A stretch of 64,000 bases of DNA from Flavobacterium sp. M31R6 (lineage in GTDB: Bacteria > Bacteroidota > Bacteroidia > Flavobacteriales > Flavobacteriaceae), in assembly GCF_013284035.1 (NCBI RefSeq), contig NZ_CP054141.1, positions 744,001 to 808,000 on the forward strand, written 5' to 3'. The notes below the pieces were generated by a model that worked only from the letters and a program-made list of their open reading frames with translations, was not told the DNA's origin and ran no database searches. Shown here piece by piece: positions 28,972-37,400 of the stretch. The position numbers and the translations under genes are program-made. Position 1 is the first letter of the stretch, and the number at the start of each line of letters is the position of its first letter.

Positions 28972-31900
28972 ATGACTAGAATATTACTTAGGAAAATCCT
29001 TTTTTCATTTTTATTATTTTTTACATTATATACTAATGGCCAAACTTTTGTAGGTCCCGGTACAGATTGGAATACGGCTTCAAACTGGTCCCCATCTGGA
29101 GTTCCTTCGACTTCTATTTCGGGAATTATTATAATTAATTCGAATGTTAATGTTGCGAGTATCTCTGTCAAAAATAATGGTGAACTTATTGTTAATTCTC
29201 CTGCAGTTTTAACTGTTGGATCAATTGGTAATTCTGCATCTACACAGGTGGTAGATTTTCAAAACGGTTCTAAAGTTACTGTAAATTCAGGAGCGTCAAT
29301 GATAGTGTATGGTTTGTTGAATAACAGCAATAATAGTAATAATGTTAAGTTTGACGGAGCGGTAAGCGTAGATGGGAATGTTACAGTTGGTAATGGTTCT
29401 ACAATTACTGGTTCAGGCAGTTTGTCTACAACAGGAACAGTTACGGGTGGCGGTACAGTTTTTGGAACTGGAGATGATTGTACCAGTGGGAATGGATGTA
29501 ATTATGGTTGTTCTGTCAATACTATTTCAGCTTCTCAGACGATTTGTTCCGGCAGTACAGCAACTCTTACAGGGAATATGGGTACGGGCTATTCTTATCA
29601 ATGGCAATCTAGTACAACTTCTTCTTCAACAGGATTTAGTAATATTTCAGGGGCAACAGGAAATAATTATACATCATCAGCATTAACAACAACGACTTAT
29701 TATAGACGTATTGTGACTGTGTCAGGTTGTTCATCTTCAAATTCAAATGTTGTTAAAGTTACGCCAACCCCATTACCTGCTGCGCCAACTAGCTTAGGTG
29801 GATGGAGTCCAAGTTGTAATGGTTATGTTGTAAGTTGGAGTGGTTCTGCTACAAAGTTTTATTTAGATGTGTCGACGACCAGTACATTCGATGTGGGGAC
29901 TATTGTTTCGGCTTACGATAATAAAGATGTGGGTAATGTAAATAATGTAACATTAACTGGATTAACTTCAAATACTACATATTACTTTAGAGTTAGGGCA
30001 TTTGGTTCTTCTTGTTTAAGTAATAATTCTTCCACAGGAACTTTTACGACATTGACGATAGCTACTCCAACAAATATTAGAGGAGATAATGCTAGCTGGT
30101 GTAGTTATATAGCAAGATGGGATGGTTCTGCTACAAAGTTTTATTTGGACGTGGCAACCAGTAATACATTTTCTGTTGGAACTATGGTCTCAGCTTATAG
30201 TAATAAAGATGTCGGAAACGTAAACAATTTAACTTTATCTGGATTGACACCAAATACGGTTTATTATTTTAGAGTTAGACGCCTAGAATCTTGCGGTTTG
30301 AGCGATAATTCGGCTGTAGGCAGTTTTACAACCTTATCCATACCCATACCTACAGCCAATACAGGATATGCTAATTGTAATGATTGGATGGCTCAATGGA
30401 ACAACGCTAGTGTAGATGGGTATTATTTAGATGTTGCAATAGATAATGCATTTACAAATTATGTAAGCGGTTATCAAAATTTAGATGTGGGGAACGTTAT
30501 CGCATATAATATAACTGGTTTAGCTCGTGGAGGAACTTATTATTATAGAGTGAAATCAAAAACCAGTTGTGGATTTGGGGGGTATTCTAATGTAGTTACC
30601 TTTGTAGAAAAGGGTAATAATTCTTCTAATCCAGGAACAATTTCTGGAGCATCATCGATTTGTGTTGGAGCGAGCACTACATTTACAAACAGCGGAAGTA
30701 ATCCTTCAAATGGTACTTGGTCTATTTTTAATCAATCTGGAGCAGCAACTATTACGAGTGCTGGGGTTGTTACAGGAACATTGGCTGGTGTTGTTAGCGT
30801 AGTTTATACGGTAGGTACTGGCTGTTTATCTTCTACATCAAAATTATTAACAATTGATGGCGGAAGCGTTTCAGCTGCGTCATCAACTCCAACGGTTTGT
30901 TTCAATACAGCAATAACTCCAATAACCCATGTAACGAGTGGATTTACAGGAATTGGGAGTTCAACAAATTTGCCAGCTGGTGTGAGTGCATCTTTTGCAT
31001 CAAATATTATCACTATTAGTGGAACTCCAACAGCATTAGGAACATTTAATTATAGCATTTCATTAATGGGCGGTTGTGGAGGTGTTAACGCTACAGGAAC
31101 TATTACAGTAAATGCATCGCCAACAATTGTTGCAATTTCAGCACCAGCAGCACTGTGCTCAAGTGGTTCGTTGAATCCAACGGCACCAGTGGTTATAGTT
31201 AATGGTTCAGCAGTTACGGCATCAGGCTGGCAACTGGAAACAGCAGTTTCTAATGGATCATTTGTAAATCAAACAATGCCTTATACGGTTGCCTTTGCTG
31301 ACAATGGTAAAAAGATTAGATATTATGCCACTAACGGTTGCGGTACAACAAATGGGAATGCGGTAACTGTAACAGTAAATCCAAATTTGCCTGCAAGTGT
31401 GACTATTGTAGCTTCAACAGCAACAACAATTTGTGCGGGGACCTCAGTAACTTTTACCGCCAGTCCAATCAATGGGGGAGCCCCTACGTACCAATGGTAC
31501 AAAGGAGGCACCCCAATTTCAGGGGAAACAGCAGCTACATATACAACATCCACTTTGGCAAATGGTGATGCAGTTTCCGTAGTTATGACATCGACTGCGA
31601 CTCCTTGTTTGACAGGTAGTCCGGCAACTTCGAATACTATAACAATGACAGTGAACGCAACTCCGATAGCTCCAGTTCTAAACAATGTGGTTTTGGGCTG
31701 TACGGATACTTCTGCTAATGAAGCTTGGGCTGCGGTTCTAAATAGTACAGATTACCGATTTGATCTTTCTCTAGATTCTTCATTTGGGACTTTTGTAACA
31801 GGATATCAAAATGTTTCTGTTGCACCATCAGCTACGCCTTCAGCTACTGTAAACGGATTAATGCCAGGAGTAACCTATTATGTCAGAGCACGTACTGTAG

Positions 31901-34152
31901 GCAGTTGCGGAACTAGTGCCAATTCAAATACAGCCACTATTTCGGTGCCTATTACTATAACCACAGATGGCGGACTTACCTGGTCTAATGGTATGCCGGA
32001 TAGCACCAAAAAAGTTGTTTTTATAGGTAACGCCAAGATAACAACCCAATTAAATGCCTGTTCATGCCAAATTGACCCAGCAGCAAATGTGGTTGTTGGA
32101 GTTCCAGTTTTAGATCCATTATATTTACCGGGTAAGAATGCAGCTGCTATTTTAAAAATTCAAAACGGATTGCACGTTGATCCAACAGGTAGTTTAACCT
32201 TTGAGAACAATGCAAGTTTGATCCAAGTAAATGAGACAAGGGGTTTAAATACCGGAAAAATCATCTACAAGCGAGAAACTGCTCCGATGAAGAATTTCGA
32301 TTATACCTATTGGTCATCACCGGTGGAAGATCAAGTTTTGTTTACCTTGTCTCCAAATACATTATTGGATAAATACATGAGTTATTCAATGAACAAATGG
32401 GTAGTTGAAATGTCTGGGGCGAGCATGATGAATCCTCCAGGGAAAGGATTTATTATTCGGGTTCCAAAGCCACAATTCTGGCCAAATCCGCTGGCAACAA
32501 CTTATATTCAACCGGTACAGTTTGAAGGAGTTCCAAATAATGGTGCATATACCTTACCAATTGATCCAACTGGGTATAGCAACCTGATCGGGAATCCCTA
32601 TCCGTCGGCTATGAGTGCTGATGATTTTTTAATTGAAAACGCGGTTACAAATACCAGAGTTGAGGGAACTATTCGATTGTGGACGCACACTACCGATATA
32701 ACGAACCAAAAATATGCTGGTGCGGATTATGCATCTTATAATATTTTAGGAGGGGTGACTACCGGGAATGGTATCGTAATTCCATCAGGTAATATAGCGG
32801 CCGGTCAATCTTTCTTTGTAAAAAGCGTTGATGGTGGATCTGTTGTCTTGAAAAATAGTATGCGAGTTGGCGTTTCAGGAGAAAATGCTCAATTTTTTAA
32901 AGGAACAAAGTCAAAAAATACTTCAATTGAGAAACATCGTGTTTGGTTGAGTTTAAGCAATACGGAAGGAGCTTTCAAAGAATTGCTGGTAGGATATGCT
33001 ACAGGTGCTACTAATGGGGCCGATAATGCTTATGACGGAGCGTCTAGCACCAGTTATAAATACGTTGATTTTTACAGTATTAATAACAATGCCAATTATA
33101 TTATACAAGGACGTGCTGTTCCATTTGACAAAACGGATAAAGTTCCATTGGGTTATAAATCGACATTAGAAGGAACTTTTGTGATAAGCATTGATAAAGT
33201 AGACGGAGTTCTGGCCACGCAGCCTGTTTTTATTGAAGATAAATTGAACAATGTCATTCATAATTTAAAGGATGGACCCTATTCATTCACTACTGTTGCG
33301 GGAGTTTTTGATAATCGTTTTGTGTTGCGTTATACTGATAATACTCCAGTTGTAACACCGCCGGTTGTAGTCGTTCCTCCAGTAGTGGTTGAACCTCCAG
33401 TAGTTGTAGCTCCTCCTGTGGTAGTAGAGCCACCGGTTATTGTAGTACCCCCAGTGGTAGTTGATCCTCCTGTAGTAGTTGTGCCGCCAGTAGTGGTAGA
33501 ACCACCAGTTGTTGTAACGCCTCCTGTAGTGGTAGAACCACCAGTTGTTGTAACGCCTCCTGTAGTGATTGATCCTCCTATTGTTGTAACGCCACCTGTT
33601 GTTATAGATCCACCAGTTGTTGTAACGCCTCCTATTGTTGTAACTCCTCCTGTAGTTGTAACTCCTCCTGTAGTTGTAGATCCTCCTATTGTTGTAACGC
33701 CTCCAGTAGTTGTAGATCCACCGATTGTTGTAACGCCTCCGGTGGTAGTCGAACCTCCTGTAGTAGTTATGCCTCCAGTTGTTGTAGATCCACCGATTGT
33801 TTCAACGCCACCGGTAGTTGTAGTTCCGCCTGTTGTTGTAACACCTCCCGTGATAGAAATACCTCCTGTAACTGGTTTGGATCCGACATTGGAAAACCCA
33901 TCTTTTGATAAAAAAGGGAAATCGGTTATAGTTTCTGTAAAAAATCATCAAATAAAAATTAATTCTTTTGATGAAACGATGGTTATGGTTATTGTTTATG
34001 ACCTAAGAGGAAGGTTGCTTTATGAAAATGATCATGTAAACAGTAATGAATTTATAGTGCAAGATCTTAATTCTAGCGATCAGTTTTTAATTGTTGTCAC
34101 GCAATTGACAAACGGAAAATGGGTGACGAAAGAAATTATTTTTCAAAATTAA
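28972..34152 (+). CDS. Array gene 4: giant T9SS-secreted protein with FN3 and Ig-like domains
   Basis: 1726 residues. Signal peptide ending YTNGQ. The mature N-terminus (DWNTASNWSPSGVPS, then strands with VNVASISVKNNGELIV and SKVTVNSGASMIVYG) looks like a short beta-helix. Three FN3-like repeats follow (each with KFYLDV or YYLDV, KDVGNV or LDVGNV and YYFRVR or YYYRVK), then PKD/Ig-like domains including one related to the gene 3 tandem repeats. The array module is at about 1080-1455, the linker at 1459-1634 and the T9SS-like C-terminal domain at 1635-1726. The last 320 bases are almost identical to those of gene 3. A surface adhesin or matrix protein is likely; ligand unknown. Confidence 0.87.
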   Translation: MTRILLRKILFSFLLFFTLYTNGQTFVGPGTDWNTASNWSPSGVPSTSISGIIIINSNVNVASISVKNNGELIVNSPAVLTVGSIGNSASTQVVDFQNGSKVTVNSGASMIVYGLLNNSNNSNNVKFDGAVSVDGNVTVGNGSTITGSGSLSTTGTVTGGGTVFGTGDDCTSGNGCNYGCSVNTISASQTICSGSTATLTGNMGTGYSYQWQSSTTSSSTGFSNISGATGNNYTSSALTTTTYYRRIVTVSGCSSSNSNVVKVTPTPLPAAPTSLGGWSPSCNGYVVSWSGSATKFYLDVSTTSTFDVGTIVSAYDNKDVGNVNNVTLTGLTSNTTYYFRVRAFGSSCLSNNSSTGTFTTLTIATPTNIRGDNASWCSYIARWDGSATKFYLDVATSNTFSVGTMVSAYSNKDVGNVNNLTLSGLTPNTVYYFRVRRLESCGLSDNSAVGSFTTLSIPIPTANTGYANCNDWMAQWNNASVDGYYLDVAIDNAFTNYVSGYQNLDVGNVIAYNITGLARGGTYYYRVKSKTSCGFGGYSNVVTFVEKGNNSSNPGTISGASSICVGASTTFTNSGSNPSNGTWSIFNQSGAATITSAGVVTGTLAGVVSVVYTVGTGCLSSTSKLLTIDGGSVSAASSTPTVCFNTAITPITHVTSGFTGIGSSTNLPAGVSASFASNIITISGTPTALGTFNYSISLMGGCGGVNATGTITVNASPTIVAISAPAALCSSGSLNPTAPVVIVNGSAVTASGWQLETAVSNGSFVNQTMPYTVAFADNGKKIRYYATNGCGTTNGNAVTVTVNPNLPASVTIVASTATTICAGTSVTFTASPINGGAPTYQWYKGGTPISGETAATYTTSTLANGDAVSVVMTSTATPCLTGSPATSNTITMTVNATPIAPVLNNVVLGCTDTSANEAWAAVLNSTDYRFDLSLDSSFGTFVTGYQNVSVAPSATPSATVNGLMPGVTYYVRARTVGSCGTSANSNTATISVPITITTDGGLTWSNGMPDSTKKVVFIGNAKITTQLNACSCQIDPAANVVVGVPVLDPLYLPGKNAAAILKIQNGLHVDPTGSLTFENNASLIQVNETRGLNTGKIIYKRETAPMKNFDYTYWSSPVEDQVLFTLSPNTLLDKYMSYSMNKWVVEMSGASMMNPPGKGFIIRVPKPQFWPNPLATTYIQPVQFEGVPNNGAYTLPIDPTGYSNLIGNPYPSAMSADDFLIENAVTNTRVEGTIRLWTHTTDITNQKYAGADYASYNILGGVTTGNGIVIPSGNIAAGQSFFVKSVDGGSVVLKNSMRVGVSGENAQFFKGTKSKNTSIEKHRVWLSLSNTEGAFKELLVGYATGATNGADNAYDGASSTSYKYVDFYSINNNANYIIQGRAVPFDKTDKVPLGYKSTLEGTFVISIDKVDGVLATQPVFIEDKLNNVIHNLKDGPYSFTTVAGVFDNRFVLRYTDNTPVVTPPVVVVPPVVVEPPVVVAPPVVVEPPVIVVPPVVVDPPVVVVPPVVVEPPVVVTPPVVVEPPVVVTPPVVIDPPIVVTPPVVIDPPVVVTPPIVVTPPVVVTPPVVVDPPIVVTPPVVVDPPIVVTPPVVVEPPVVVMPPVVVDPPIVSTPPVVVVPPVVVTPPVIEIPPVTGLDPTLENPSFDKKGKSVIVSVKNHQIKINSFDETMVMVIVYDLRGRLLYENDHVNSNEFIVQDLNSSDQFLIVVTQLTNGKWVTKEIIFQN
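33350..33875 (+). repeat. 18-bp Val/Pro minisatellite in gene 4
   Basis: About 29 X-P-P-V-V-V units, the longest regular tract in the array. The first eight or so units are nearly the same as in genes 3 and 5. Confidence 0.9.
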
Positions 34153-34173
34153 TTCATAATGTAAGTTTTTTAA

Positions 34174-34208
34174 AATCCCATTCTGGTTATTCAGAGTGGG
34201 ATTTTTTT
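34174..34208 (+). terminator. Terminator after gene 4
   Basis: AATCCCATTCTG pairs with CAGAGTGGGATT (one G-T pair), followed by a run of Ts. Confidence 0.87.
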
Positions 34209-34302
34209 ATCAAGTTAAATAACTATATATGAATTGAATAAGCATTTCGTTTGAGTTTTAATATTTCTATAAAAGAGATAAAAACTTACTATTTTTTGAA
34301 TT

Positions 34303-34439
34303 AACAATTGTTTAGCGAATAAAGATTGTTTTTGTCGATAAATCATTACTAATTAGTTTTATATTTGTCCAATATTACTAATATTAATACCAACTGATTG
34401 GAAGTAGGTTTATTAGTAAAAAACATATTAGACCACTCT
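34303..34439 (+). promoter_or_regulatory. Promoter and leader of gene 5, shared with gene 4
   Basis: A -7 box TATATTTG is at 34360-34367. TTTG occurs at 34331-34334, but the 25-bp spacing is longer than usual. The leader repeats ACCAACTGATTG and AGGTTTATTAGTAAAAA from gene 4. Confidence 0.6.
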
Positions 34440-37400
34440 ATGAAATTAAAATTACTTTCTTTATTTTTCTTCGTATTATTATCTAAAAACATCAGTTTTG
34501 CCCAATGTACTTTTGCAAATCAGCCTTTTAATGGTGTCGTTCAGTCCATTTGTTATAATACTGAAGTTATTGCTCCAAATGTTGGTGAAGTAGCTACTAC
34601 AGGAGTGACTGTGGGTTCTTATGTTGCTGTAAATGTTACGAAAGGCTATACATATTCTATAAAAACGACAAATACCGATTTGGGATTTATAAAAAGGATA
34701 ACTTTATTTGACAGTAGTGCAACAGGAGTAAGTCTTGCAACTGTTATCTCAACAACGAATAATACAGCCATTTCTCTAGGATGGACCGCTAGTTTTACGG
34801 GCGTTTTGTATGTTCAATTCAATAATAATGGTAATAGCTGTGCATCAAGTTCGAGTGCTGATACGATTACTATAACTTATACCGGCGGAAATGACATATC
34901 CGATTCTCCAGCTACTTATGGAATCGATAGTTGGGTAGGTCATCTTTATAATTTTTCGAATGCAGTAGCTTCACCTCCTAGTGATGCTAATGCTTTTGGC
35001 AATTATCTAGGATATTTTAATGTAGGAACACAAAATTTTATTCAAAATTATGGAGGTAACGATGTGTGTTTTCCATATACGGCCAATGATGTTCCGGCCA
35101 CCCTTAGAACAGATACTTTTGCGGTTAAATATAGAATGCAATCTACATTAACAGGATGTTATTTGGTGACTGTAAGAGGAGATGATGGAGTTCGTTTGAC
35201 AGTGGATGGTGTTAAGGTTTTTGATAGATGGGTACAACAATCGGCCACTACTTATGATAATATTTTAGTGTATTTGAATGGTCATAGTGATCTGTTGCTT
35301 GAATATTATGAAAAAAACGGAAGTAATGATGTAAATTTTACAATGGTGCCATTTGTAGCGAGTACCAATTCAATAACTGGGCCAACACCTTCTTCAGTTT
35401 GTAGCGGTTTTGCACCTGGTGTAATTGATGGAAGCTCTTTTATTTATAATGGAGCAACGGTTAACCCAACAATAAATTTTCAATGGCAATCTTCGTCAGA
35501 TAATGTTACGTGGAGCAATATTGCAGGAGCTACATCAGAAGATTATTCACCGCCAGCCACTACCACAACAACTTTGAATGTACCCGTTTATTATAGGCGA
35601 GTTGTTTCGGCAGTAGCGGCAACAGCCTCAAGTTGTGTTTATAATAGTAATTCAATTCTTGTTACTACAAGTCCAGTGGGAACTTTGACAGTTCCTGTAG
35701 CCAATACAGTTTCTGGCGTAACCTGTTCTCAAGTCGTTGCCAATTGGTCAGCATCTACTAACGCATCGAGTTATTTATTAGATGTGGCTACAGATTCTGG
35801 TTTTACCATTATTTTGCCTTCTTATTCTAATTTAAATGTTGGTAATGTAACTACTTACACTATTACTAATTTACCTCCGGCTGCTACTTATTATTATAGA
35901 GTTCGTGCTATGAATGGATGTAATACGACGGCGAGCTCAGGAACTATATCTTTTACAACATCCGCTTTTGTGCCTACAACATCGGCAGGAACTTATCAAA
36001 TATGCGTAGACAGCCCAACTTTAAATACTATTGCAACGGCCCCTGTTAATTCAGGACAATATGTTACTCTTGATGTGGTTCAGGGTTTTACGTATACTTT
36101 TTCTGTAGGGGATGTTTTTTCTGGGCTTAATGAAAGTTTAAATATTTTGGATGCTTCAACCAATAACAATGTAAGCCCGACGGCATTTTCATCGGCGCCA
36201 ACAGGAACGTCGATTACTTGGAAGGCTACATTTTCTGGATCGATTAATGTTGTGTTGTTTAGTAACGATTGTTCAAATAGTGGAGCAATAGGAGGATCTT
36301 TACAATTAAAATTAATTAGCGTAGGGAATACTTTAGATTTGCAAGCAGCAGTTGGAACTAATACATGGGTGGGCCATGTTTATAATTGGACGGGAGGGGT
36401 GCCCCCAGGAGGAGCATCGCCATCGGCACTAGCAGCAAGTTCCCCTTTTGTAAATGCGAATTATGTGGGTTATTATAATGAAGGTGCAGAAACTATAGCT
36501 CAAGGTTTTGGAGGTGATCCCTCATGTTTTAAGACATATAGTAATGGGGTTAATAGAACCAATATTTATGCGGATAAATTTGCAGTGCGTTATAGAATGA
36601 AATCGACTAAACCTGCTGGTTGTTATATTGCTACAATGAATGGTGATGACGGAATTCGTTTGTATGTGGATGGTGCATTGGTTTTTGATGCTTGGAAAGA
36701 TCAAGGAAATACAGTTTACGGCAGCGTTTTGATCTATTTGAATGGGAATAGTGATTTGGTTTTTGATTATTACGAAAATGGAGGAGGGAATGTTGTAGGT
36801 TTTAGTTTGACTCCTTTTGTTGTAAGTCAGAATACAATAACGGCTCCAAATCCTGCATTGCTTTGTAGTGGAACAACTCCGAATGCTATCACAGGAACAC
36901 TTACTTATAATGGAGCGACTGCCAATCCAACTATCAATTTTCAATGGCAATCGTCACCAGATAATAGTACATGGACAGATATAGCAGGAGCAACATCACA
37001 AAATTATACTCCGGTTGCTGTTACAACAACAACTTTAAATGTCACTGTTTATTATAGAAGAGTTGTGGTTGGTTCAAGTACGGCTACTTCGGGTTGTACT
37101 TATACGAGTAATGTCATTTCGATAACAACCAGTCCGGGAATAGCGGCAGCACCTTTATCTCCAGTTGGTTCTGCAGCTACTTGTAATCAATTAACAGCCA
37201 ATTGGACTGCATCAAGTAATGTGACTAACTACCGCTTAGATGTTTCTACCTCAAATACTTTTGCGAGTTTTGTAGCAGGTTATAATAATTTGAACGTTGG
37301 AAATGTGATAGCTTACAATGTAACGGGTCTAACAGCAGGCATTACTTATTATTTTAGGATTCGCGCTGTAAATGGTTGCGGTACCAGTGTAGATTCAGCT

